Of a DNA stretch of 7,188 nt, positions 1 through 5,911 are shown one piece after another; position 1 is the first letter of the stretch; each line of letters opens with the position of its first letter. Origin of the DNA: Clostridiales bacterium UBA8960 (GTDB lineage: Bacteria; Bacillota; Clostridia; Peptostreptococcales; Acidaminobacteraceae). Location: positions 9,285 to 16,472 of the forward strand of contig DMYC01000069.1 of the NCBI GenBank assembly GCA_003482695.1. The letters run 5' to 3'. The notes under the pieces were generated by a model that worked only from the letters and a program-made list of their open reading frames with translations, made no database searches and was not told where the DNA came from. The translations under genes were made by a program, and so were the position numbers.

Positions 1-58
1 CAGGGGGTCGGACCCCTTGGTCATTGTCAGTGATCAAGGGGTCCGACCCCCTGATCAT
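1..58. repeat. Head-to-head pair of short palindromic REP-like repeats (left copy cut by window edge)
   Basis: Two units of the repeat found elsewhere in the window lie back to back. The left unit has the core GGGGTCGGACCCC centred near base 10. The right unit, about 30-58, has the reverse-complement core GGGGTCCGACCCC and ends in TGATCAT. Together bases 1-53 form one large inverted repeat centred on base 27. Of the 26 arm pairs all are Watson-Crick except 20/34 and 24/30, which are G-T and T-G and so would still pair as wobbles in a plus-strand RNA. No T-tract follows on either strand, so a terminator role for the downstream end of the ABC operon is not clearly supported. The arrangement resembles a BIME (paired REP units); that name is inference. 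Confidence 0.8.
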
Positions 59-82
59 TGTTCTCTGCCCACATTTCTCGCA

Positions 83-880
83 TCACAGCGGCAAACGTTT
101 CCGGTTAAAAATCACCACACTGGCCCCAAGCAGTGCCAAAGCACCCAGCAAAAACACACTATTAATCCCCAGCGTTTCAGCACCTTGAACCACCGACACC
201 GAATCATAATACCCGTAAGGCGTCAGTTTACCCAAAACTTGAGCCTCATCCGAAGCATTCGAGAGCATATTAAAGAGTAAAAACATAATCGGCACACCAG
301 AGCCAAAACCGACAGAATACTTCGCATCATTGAAAATCGCCGAAAACAAAAACACGACCATCATCACGAACATATTCACGAGCATCGTCGTCACGTTCAG
401 CCTTAAATACTGTGCCACATCAAGGTGTCCAGGGAACATGGCCTCAGAAGTGACTACCCCCACCAGAAACACCAAAATAAACAAAACAAGCATCGAACAC
501 AGCGCATAAAGCCCTTGAGTCAAAATTATCTTAACACGAGAATGCGGCGTCGACAATAGGTAAGCAAACGAACTGTTATCCACCATCTTACAAATAAGTT
601 TATGCCCAAGCAAAATCGAGTACACCATCGGAAACGCCAGCATCAAAAGCCCATAAAGCCAGCTTGCCAAATAGCTGCTAAGATCCGTAACCAAAGCAGA
701 AAAGCCCATCGCTTCAATAATTCCAGCCGGCATCGCTTCAGCAAGCTGCATAAGCGCTTCCATATCATCCGGATTAAACATGGAAATCATAATCGTCGTA
801 TACATCGTCAAAACCGCAAAAAAGATCAGCAAAAGCATCCAGTGTTTCTTTATATTAGCGACAAACAAAGTCATAATCAT
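83..880 (-). CDS. ABC-2-type transporter permease subunit
   Basis: A 265-residue polytopic membrane protein, the translocation subunit of the ABC exporter whose ATPase is encoded just upstream. Hydrophobic segments are visible at roughly residues 15-34, 70-92, 120-144, 165-185, 190-210 and 238-257, giving about six membrane helices, the usual number for ABC-2 permeases. The stretch around residues 103-118 (FAYLLSTPHSR) matches the LLSTPxSR loop common between helices 2 and 3 of this family, probably the ATPase-contacting coupling region. The start codon overlaps the ATPase stop as ATGA, and AGGAGG stands 7 nt upstream; a second ATG two codons later is less well placed. The protein ends with a basic RKRLPL tail. 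Substrate cannot be inferred: drug, lipid or antimicrobial-peptide export are all possible. No terminator is evident downstream before the repeat pair. Confidence 0.88.
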   Translation of the reverse strand: MIMTLFVANIKKHWMLLLIFFAVLTMYTTIMISMFNPDDMEALMQLAEAMPAGIIEAMGFSALVTDLSSYLASWLYGLLMLAFPMVYSILLGHKLICKMVDNSSFAYLLSTPHSRVKIILTQGLYALCSMLVLFILVFLVGVVTSEAMFPGHLDVAQYLRLNVTTMLVNMFVMMVVFLFSAIFNDAKYSVGFGSGVPIMFLLFNMLSNASDEAQVLGKLTPYGYYDSVSVVQGAETLGINSVFLLGALALLGASVVIFNRKRLPL

Positions 881-1761
881 TGCGCCACCTCCTTGTTATA
901 ATACTGCATAAACAAATCTTCAAGCGTCTGAGCCTTTGACTCGAGCTGCAAAACCTCCATCCCGGCAAGCGCCTTCACAAACGCATCCACCTTCTCCTTA
1001 GGCACCATCACTTCGAGCGCATCGCCAGCACTTGTAACGGCGTAATCTGTCGACAATACCCCACGCGCCACATCCACATCCGAAACCCCAACGTGATACC
1101 GCACCACAGACGCTTTGCTAAGTGACGCAACGTCAGAAGCGTGCACGATTCGCCCATCTCTTATAATAATGACATCATCACATGTCTTTTCCACTTCCTC
1201 AAAAATATGGCTCGACATTAGAATCGTCTTACCTTTCTTCTTCTCATCCTTAATCAGCTCCACAAAACGCTTTTGCATCAATGGATCGAGCCCGCTCGTC
1301 GGCTCATCGAGTACGAGTACCTTAGGGTCGTGCATAAACGCAGCGATAATCGCGAGTTTTTGCTTATTTCCCTTCGACAGCTTCTTGATTTTACCCGTTG
1401 GATCCACATCGAAACGCTCAAAGAGTTCATCCACATATTTCTTGTTGTTTGTGCCTCTCATCTGGCTGAGGAATTTCAAAAATTCTTGTCCTTTCATACC
1501 ATCGAGAAACGCAATCTCGCCAGGCACATACCCCAAAATCCGCTGTATCTCAGGGGCCTGCTTCACGCAGTCCAGCCCGTTCACCTTGCAAAGTCCGCTA
1601 TTTGGCGCCATGAACCCCATAATCGCCCTTATCGTCGTCGTCTTACCCGCGCCGTTTGGCCCGAGATAACCGGTCACTTTGCCTTCGCTGATCTTAAAAT
1701 TCAGATCAAAAACCCCTTTGCCGCTGGGGTATGTCAACGTCAATTTTGAAACTTCAATCAT
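877..1761 (-). CDS. ABC transporter ATP-binding protein
   Basis: A 294-residue ATPase that would power the adjacent permease on the cytoplasmic face of the membrane. The motifs are complete: Walker A GPNGAGKTT at residues 34-42, signature LSKGNKQKL at 128-136, Walker B VLVLDEP at 148-154, D-loop SGLD at 156-159 and H-loop histidine 185. The signature reads LSKGN instead of LSGGQ, and the Q-loop region reads GYVPGE (77-82), with Glu where Gln is usual. Both variants are common in ABC-2 exporter ATPases of Firmicutes and do not suggest loss of function. Residues after about 215 form the C-terminal accessory domain typical of this class. AGGAGG lies 7 nt before the ATG. The gene overlaps tetR upstream and the permease downstream by 4 nt each (ATGA), implying translational coupling and balanced synthesis. 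Confidence 0.95.
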   Translation of the reverse strand: MIEVSKLTLTYPSGKGVFDLNFKISEGKVTGYLGPNGAGKTTTIRAIMGFMAPNSGLCKVNGLDCVKQAPEIQRILGYVPGEIAFLDGMKGQEFLKFLSQMRGTNNKKYVDELFERFDVDPTGKIKKLSKGNKQKLAIIAAFMHDPKVLVLDEPTSGLDPLMQKRFVELIKDEKKKGKTILMSSHIFEEVEKTCDDVIIIRDGRIVHASDVASLSKASVVRYHVGVSDVDVARGVLSTDYAVTSAGDALEVMVPKEKVDAFVKALAGMEVLQLESKAQTLEDLFMQYYNKEVAQ

Positions 1762-2372
1762 AAATAGGCCTCCTTGTATAAACTCGATTTGAGCACATTC
1801 ATAGCGCTCGACATTTCCCGTTCAATGACATCCAGTGCTTTTTCATCAAACTCCATAAACTGATTGCTGATGCCTTCGCCCATCCACCTGATCATCTTCG
1901 CAAGCTGCTCAAGGTCCACATCGGATTTGAACTTCGAGCGGTCCACACCATCGAGCGTCATCGACATTCCAAGTGAAAGAGACTTCGTAATCACATCCAT
2001 AACGCCCTCGAACACCTCAGGATCACGCTCGTAATAAAACCGCATGATGTACTTGAACAGGTTAGGGTACATCCTTAGAATAGACATTTCAGCTTGGCTG
2101 TATGTCTCGATTCTCTCAAAAAAGTCGGTAATTTCCATCACTTTGAGGTGCGCAAATGCGTCGATAAAAAGCGTATAGCAGTGGTCCATCAGGAAAAAAT
2201 AAAAATCTTTCTTTGTCCCAAAATAATGAAACACCATCGATTTCGCAATACCCGCCTCCTTCGCAATCTCTGACACAGACGCTTTAGCATAGCGATTCGC
2301 CCCGAACACTTTGTAACCGGCGTTGATAATCCTCAAACGCTTTTCTTCGTTAAGTTCCTGAAACACTTCCAA
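1758..2372 (-). CDS. TetR/AcrR-family transcriptional regulator
   Basis: A 204-residue regulator, first gene of the exporter operon and probably its ligand-responsive repressor. The N-terminal TetR_N DNA-binding domain spans about residues 10-56: the run from VSEIAKEAGIAKSMVFHYF (33-51) is the helix-turn-helix with the recognition-helix end in its usual form. It is followed by KKDFYFFL, where the linker into the all-helical ligand-binding and dimerisation domain begins. That C-terminal part is not recognisable to a specific drug or metabolite. The start is TTG: AGGAGG sits 7 nt upstream, the same spacing as in the next two genes, and no ATG lies in frame nearby; a GTG at codon 3 is a weaker alternative. 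The stop overlaps the ATPase start as ATGA. A palindrome overlapping the promoter suggests autorepression of the whole operon. Confidence 0.92.
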   Translation of the reverse strand: MEVFQELNEEKRLRIINAGYKVFGANRYAKASVSEIAKEAGIAKSMVFHYFGTKKDFYFFLMDHCYTLFIDAFAHLKVMEITDFFERIETYSQAEMSILRMYPNLFKYIMRFYYERDPEVFEGVMDVITKSLSLGMSMTLDGVDRSKFKSDVDLEQLAKMIRWMGEGISNQFMEFDEKALDVIEREMSSAMNVLKSSLYKEAYL

Positions 2373-2403
2373 ATAAATGCCTCCTTTTCATAGAATGCAA
2401 TAA

Positions 2404-2414
2404 ACCGATTCGGT
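2404..2414. promoter_or_regulatory. Candidate TetR operator (ACCGA-T-TCGGT palindrome)
   Basis: A perfect 5+1+5 inverted repeat lies between the tetR -10 box and its ribosome binding site, covering about the first transcribed bases. TetR-family dimers bind short palindromes like this, and binding here would block transcription initiation. The assignment to this particular regulator rests on position alone. Confidence 0.6.
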
Positions 2415-2424
2415 CGATACAATT

Positions 2425-2430
2425 ATTATA
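2425..2430 (-). promoter_or_regulatory. -10 box (TATAAT on minus strand) for the tetR-ABC operon
   Basis: A perfect TATAAT is read on the minus strand about 53 nt before the TTG start of the tetR gene. It implies transcription starting near base 2418. The upstream stretch is AT-rich with a run of Ts, but no good TTGACA match lies at 16-18 nt spacing, so the -35 element is unassigned. Confidence 0.55.
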
Positions 2431-2476
2431 CACGATTATTTATTAAAAAAGCATTAAAATTTTATGAATTGACGAA

Positions 2477-2522
2477 GTGATCAAGGAGGTGATCAGGGGG
2501 TCGGACCCCCTGATCACTTTTT
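2477..2522 (+). repeat. REP-like palindrome with T-tract, plus partial duplicate arm, in the divergent promoter region
   Basis: Bases 2489-2517 form a perfect hairpin of two 14-nt arms (GTGATCAGGGGGTC and its complement) around a single G, followed by TTTTT at 2518-2522. It has the full form of an intrinsic terminator on the plus strand. A partial extra arm, GTGATCAAGG at 2477-2486, precedes it and resembles the left arm of the copy at 5830, so this may be the remnant of another unit or a slipped duplication. No plus-strand gene ends here; the only transcription it could stop runs antisense to the tetR operon. It lies just upstream of the tldD promoter and could insulate it. Confidence 0.85.
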
Positions 2523-2531
2523 ATTCAATTC

Positions 2532-2563
2532 TAACCCAAATTTAACCTAATATAATGTATAAT
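2532..2563 (+). promoter_or_regulatory. Putative tldD-tldE promoter with tandem TAACC boxes
   Basis: Two overlapping candidate -10 boxes occur at 2551-2556 and 2558-2563 (both TATAAT). No respectable -35 hexamer stands at the right distance from either. In its place are two direct repeats 11 bp apart, TAACCCAAATT at 2532-2542 and TAACCTAATAT at 2543-2553, matching at 8 of 11 positions. Same-face direct repeats in place of a -35 element are typical of activator-dependent promoters, for example those using response regulators. A third TAACC occurs in the leader at 2585-2589. The regulator is unknown. Confidence 0.5.
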
Positions 2564-2603
2564 AGAGTTAGTTCGATACAAATCTAACCATAGGAGGAAA
2601 CGT

Positions 2604-3938
2604 ATGATCAAATTTCCGGAGCAGTTTTACACCGATGTACGGATTGAAGAGGTGTTCGACACGAAAATCATTTTTAAGAAGGGCATCCTTCAAGAACAGA
2701 AGGTCAGACGAAACATTGGCGCATTTATTAGGCTATTTGATGGGAGTCGTTGGTATTATAGTGCCACGACAGATATTGCACACATTCAGGAACAGGTTAA
2801 CACACTCGCAGAAATGGGCACGCCCAATCCTGAAATCTTAGAACATCCGATCGTCAAGCGATTTGAAGTCAACCGAGAAACGATCATGAATTATTCAGAG
2901 CGGTCAGTCGAAGATATCCCAGTTATGGAAAAACAAGCTTGTCTCGCTGCCTATTTGGAACTATTAAACGATGAAACCATCGTCCATCACACTGCGGTCT
3001 ATGTAGACAACCGCACCGTCAAAACGATTTTCACCTCAAAAGGCACTGAAGTGAAATTTGACAAGCAAACGTGTGGCATAAGGTTCAATTTAGAACTGGC
3101 ATATGAAGACAAAAAGGACCAAAGCAGTGTTTCAAAAGCTGGCATTTTCTTTGAGGACATCAAAGATGTTAAAGACTATGTTAAAGATCAGCTCGATAAG
3201 ACGATCTATTTTGTGAAACATGCTGAGCCCGTTGTACCAGGCGAATATGTTGTGCTGATGAGCCCTCTTACTACTGGCGTTTTCACACACGAGAGCTTTG
3301 GACACAAAAGCGAATCGGACTTCATGGTGGGAGACCCATCCATGAAAGAAGAATGGGCACTTGGTAAAAAAGTAGGCGCTGACCTACTTACCATCATCGA
3401 CGATGGACATGTCATCGGAAACGGCTATATGCCATTTGATGATGAAGGCAATAGAGCCGATAAGACTTATATTGTCACAGAGGGCGCACTTACAGGAAGG
3501 CTTCACAGCACAGCGACAAGCAGCGTTCTCGAAGAAGGCATAACCGGCAATGCCAGAGCGGTCAGTTTTGAGTTTGAACCTATTGTGCGCATGACCACCA
3601 CTTATATTGAAAAGGGAACGCGTCCACTTGAGGAGATTGTCTCTGAAATTGAGAAAGGCATCTACATTGAAACCATCAAACACGGATCGGGAATGTCCAC
3701 ATTCACAATCGCACCAAACCGTGCATACAAAATAGAAAATGGAAAAATCACAACACCTGTTAAAGTTGCTGTTGTGACCGGAAATGTCTTTGAGACCCTT
3801 GGCGAAGTGGACGCTGTCAGCAGTGAATTTGAGCTTCTAAGCTTCGTGGGCGGTGGTTGTGGCAAAATGGTCCAATACCCACTCCCAGTTGGTTTCGGCG
3901 GCCCATATACGCGTGTTAAACGCATGAACGTACAATAA
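2604..3938 (+). CDS. tldD: TldD-type metallopeptidase, catalytic subunit
   Basis: A 444-residue member of the PmbA/TldD family, close to the usual length of TldD proteins (about 450-480). The hallmark HExxxH motif is intact as HESFGH at residues 229-234, within VFTHESFGHKSE. A cysteine at residue 419 in GGGCGK fits the third metal ligand described for E. coli TldD. By family knowledge, TldD and TldE form a heterodimer in which TldD carries the metal site inside a chamber and cleaves unfolded or small peptides, as in microcin B17 leader processing and CcdA degradation in E. coli. The N-terminal domain spans roughly residues 15-90, and the catalytic beta-rich domain runs from about 215 to the end. 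The ATG has AGGAGG 6 nt upstream. The gene lies 15 nt before its partner, so they form one operon. The natural substrate here is unknown. Confidence 0.93.
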   Translation: MIKFPEQFYTDVRIEEVFDTKIIFKKGILQEQKVRRNIGAFIRLFDGSRWYYSATTDIAHIQEQVNTLAEMGTPNPEILEHPIVKRFEVNRETIMNYSERSVEDIPVMEKQACLAAYLELLNDETIVHHTAVYVDNRTVKTIFTSKGTEVKFDKQTCGIRFNLELAYEDKKDQSSVSKAGIFFEDIKDVKDYVKDQLDKTIYFVKHAEPVVPGEYVVLMSPLTTGVFTHESFGHKSESDFMVGDPSMKEEWALGKKVGADLLTIIDDGHVIGNGYMPFDDEGNRADKTYIVTEGALTGRLHSTATSSVLEEGITGNARAVSFEFEPIVRMTTTYIEKGTRPLEEIVSEIEKGIYIETIKHGSGMSTFTIAPNRAYKIENGKITTPVKVAVVTGNVFETLGEVDAVSSEFELLSFVGGGCGKMVQYPLPVGFGGPYTRVKRMNVQ

Positions 3939-3953
3939 ACCTGGAGGTGTGAC

Positions 3954-5180
3954 GTGAAAAAGGAATTTATAACCGTCTTTGAAAAGGAAACCGTCCTAAG
4001 AATTCAGGGCTGTAAAATAGAAGCCATCCGCTCTAAAGACATCGTAAAAAAAGGCGTCAGAGTATTTAAGGACGGCATGATCGGCATCTCAGGCGCAGTG
4101 GGTGACGTGGCAGATGATCTGCTTGTTGAACGCGCCATGGAAAATCTCGCTACAAACATCAAATACGACTACCCGCTCCAAGGAAACCATGTTGAGTCGC
4201 GCAACTATAATCCGGCTCCGATAACTGCAAAAGAATTAATCGAACACACAGAAGCAATTCTTAAGGAGCTTCGCGAAAATTATACGGAATTCGACTTCTT
4301 CGAAAACACGGGCATTAGAGAATGGAAAGTTCAGATGCGCAATACGGAAGGACTTGACCTAACTTACGAAGATGCTTTGTTCTCACTTAGTTTGATTCTC
4401 AAAGAGAAAGGGGGGCCGAATGTTTTTGATGGTTTCCTTGCATACCAAGGCAGAACATTTGACAGAGAGGCCTTCTGGCATCAAAATCGGGAAATTTTAA
4501 ACGCTTACCGCACAAAAGTTTCCTTGCCTGAAGGCGATAGGCTCCCTGTATTTATGCTGGATTTTGAATCGCTTACAGGCATTTTAGGACGCTCGCTAAA
4601 TGGAGAAAACTACGCGACTGGCAGCTCGCTATTTAAAGGCAAACTCGGAGAAAAACTTTTTGACGACCGAGTCAACGTCTACCAGTGGGGCGATTCAAAG
4701 GCAAAATTCGAACCGTTTTTCGACCGAGAAGGGTGCCTCACAGAAGGAGATAAGCTTCCGCTCATAAAAAATGGCAAGCTGGAAAGCGTCTTCACAGATA
4801 AGCGCGCAGCTAAGCTTTACGATTTACCACATACAGGTGCGGCGTCTGGCGAGTATGATGGCATGCCTACATTGACATCAGCAGCCCTTCGATTGGATGT
4901 GGACAGTGTGAACATCCAAGAAGCGTTAAATGGCCAATTGGCTGTGCTGGTCGTCATCGCGGCAGGAGGCGAGTTCACCACTGACGGTAGCTTTGCATCT
5001 CCTGTCCAGGTTGCGTTTTTATTCGATGGTAAAAATATTTTAGGCAAGTTGCCAGAGTTTGGCATCCGATCAGATCTTTACAAGCTCTTAGGTGAGGACT
5101 ACATCGGAACATTTGAAAACCCACTTTATTTTGCAGATGAGTCTGTGATGCATGGACACTATATGGAGATTACGAAGTAG
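3954..5180 (+). CDS. tldE: TldE/PmbA-type partner subunit of TldD peptidase
   Basis: A 408-residue PmbA/TldD-family protein, slightly short for TldE/PmbA (about 430-450). It lacks HExxxH, as expected for the non-catalytic subunit. Family-like regions include residues about 203-240 (DFESLTGILGRSLNG, then a GSSLFKGKLGEKLFDDRV run) and 282-311, where PHTGAASGEYDGMPTLTS is a glycine-rich stretch. It would combine with the preceding TldD to form the closed peptide-degrading heterodimer in the cytoplasm. The start is GTG with GGAGG 6 nt upstream; it lies 15 nt after the tldD stop, so the two are co-transcribed and probably made in equal amounts. The stop is TAG. In-frame sequence stays open for 24 further codons, and that extension ends overlapping the next gene's start; this is probably chance. 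Subunit identity as TldE is from family pattern and missing motif. Confidence 0.9.
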   Translation: MKKEFITVFEKETVLRIQGCKIEAIRSKDIVKKGVRVFKDGMIGISGAVGDVADDLLVERAMENLATNIKYDYPLQGNHVESRNYNPAPITAKELIEHTEAILKELRENYTEFDFFENTGIREWKVQMRNTEGLDLTYEDALFSLSLILKEKGGPNVFDGFLAYQGRTFDREAFWHQNREILNAYRTKVSLPEGDRLPVFMLDFESLTGILGRSLNGENYATGSSLFKGKLGEKLFDDRVNVYQWGDSKAKFEPFFDREGCLTEGDKLPLIKNGKLESVFTDKRAAKLYDLPHTGAASGEYDGMPTLTSAALRLDVDSVNIQEALNGQLAVLVVIAAGGEFTTDGSFASPVQVAFLFDGKNILGKLPEFGIRSDLYKLLGEDYIGTFENPLYFADESVMHGHYMEITK

Positions 5181-5254
5181 GTGCGTTTTGGTGACCACAT
5201 CACAGCACATCATCAAGCTTTCAGGTATGATGGTTTAAAAACTGGAGGCGCCTA

Positions 5255-5809
5255 ATGAAAAAAATTAAGTGGATTGACTGGATTTTTATGGGGACGCTCA
5301 TGTTTTTTGTGTTGAGTATGGTGCACATTTCCTTGGCACTAGTGGGATTTATCTGTATGCTGACGCCCTTTGTCCTTTATATGAAGACTCGAAAAAAGCT
5401 TTGGTGCACGACTTACTGTCCGCGTGCAGCACTATTTACCAAAATGCTGTCTAAAGCATCGCTTGGCATGACGCCGCCAACATGGCTCTTTTCTGCCAAG
5501 ACAAAACGAATGGTCGTCAATTTTTTCTGCATCAATCTGCTCTTTGTGGTCATGTCCACTGTTATGGTCTCAATGGGACGGTTTGAACCGATGGCATACA
5601 TTAGATTTCTGATCGCATTTCCACTGCCAGTGCAGTTGCCCCAACTCTTTAGCTGGGTAGTGCCTGATGTCATCACGCATTTGGGATACAGAATATTCTC
5701 AGTGATGTTCACCTCTACAGTAGTTGGTCTTGTCATCGGAATCATGTATAAGCCGCGAACTTGGTGTGGGATTTGCCCGGTTCAAACGCTTACGACGCAA
5801 ATTAAATAG
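5255..5809 (+). CDS. Small membrane protein with CxxxCP and CxxCP motifs, NapH/NosR-like (Fer4_5-type)
   Basis: A 184-residue polytopic membrane protein with helices at about residues 9-24, 27-43, 87-107, 113-130 and 140-163. A cysteine motif WCTTYCP (Cys51, Cys55) follows the second helix, and a second, WCGICP (Cys171, Cys174), follows the last one near the C-terminus. Paired CxxxCP/CxxCP motifs in this layout are characteristic of the membrane core of NapH, NosR, CcoG and YccM-type proteins, which carry electrons or iron-sulfur clusters at the membrane. Those proteins normally also have a ferredoxin domain with CxxCxxCxxxCP motifs; none is present here, so this is a minimal form. It may work with a separate ferredoxin. 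GGAGG lies 6 nt before the ATG. The gene lies 74 nt after tldE with no strong promoter between, so co-transcription is likely. Its link to TldD/TldE function is unknown. Confidence 0.72.
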   Translation: MKKIKWIDWIFMGTLMFFVLSMVHISLALVGFICMLTPFVLYMKTRKKLWCTTYCPRAALFTKMLSKASLGMTPPTWLFSAKTKRMVVNFFCINLLFVVMSTVMVSMGRFEPMAYIRFLIAFPLPVQLPQLFSWVVPDVITHLGYRIFSVMFTSTVVGLVIGIMYKPRTWCGICPVQTLTTQIK

Positions 5810-5824
5810 TCAGAAGGAATCTAG

Positions 5825-5863
5825 AAAAAGTGATCAAGGGGTCGGACCCCCTGATCACTTTTT
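5825..5863. terminator. Bidirectional intrinsic terminator formed by a REP-like repeat unit
   Basis: AAAAA at 5825-5829 is followed by a hairpin at 5830-5858 (arms GTGATCAAGGGGTC and GACCCCCTGATCAC around one G, with a single A-C mismatch at 5837/5851) and TTTTT at 5859-5863. It has the form of a terminator in both directions. It lies 16 nt after the stop of the iron-sulfur membrane gene and would end the tldD operon, separating it from the baeRF gene. Its core is the same as the repeats at the left edge and at 2489, so it is a member of that family, possibly recruited as a terminator. Confidence 0.85.
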
Positions 5864-5911
5864 CGATTTATGCTCTTAATTCATAAACCATTGGGTATAA
5901 GGAGAAAGAGG

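Noticed and set aside
1..58. CRISPR-like array from the palindromic repeats
   Set aside because: Only two facing units separated by a few bases, in opposite orientation and without unique spacers; other copies are kilobases away.
1115..1749. Long open frames on the plus strand opposite the ABC ATPase gene (184 and 158 codons)
   Set aside because: They lie wholly antisense to a gene with complete ABC motifs and give low-complexity Ser-, Phe- or Arg-rich proteins of no recognisable family.
5178..5180. Pyrrolysine at the tldE TAG, extending the protein
   Set aside because: The next gene also ends in TAG and the TldE product looks complete; no pyl genes are visible in the window.
5208..5232. 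Inverted repeat CATCAT...ATGATG in the tldE to membrane-gene gap as a terminator or operator
   Set aside because: Six-base arms of low complexity with a 13-nt loop and no T-tract; easily chance.
5413..5745. 110-codon open frame on the minus strand within the CxxxCP membrane gene
   Set aside because: It is antisense to a gene with clear membrane helices, paired cysteine motifs and a good ribosome site; its product resembles nothing.
5874..5901. SigmaB-like promoter (GGGTAT at 5893-5898 with TCTTAA 13 nt upstream) before the baeRF gene
   Set aside because: The -10-like part is perfect but the -35 matches only 4 of 6, many Clostridia lack SigmaB, and a start there would exclude the GGAG used by the leader ORF. 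Not strong enough for a feature.
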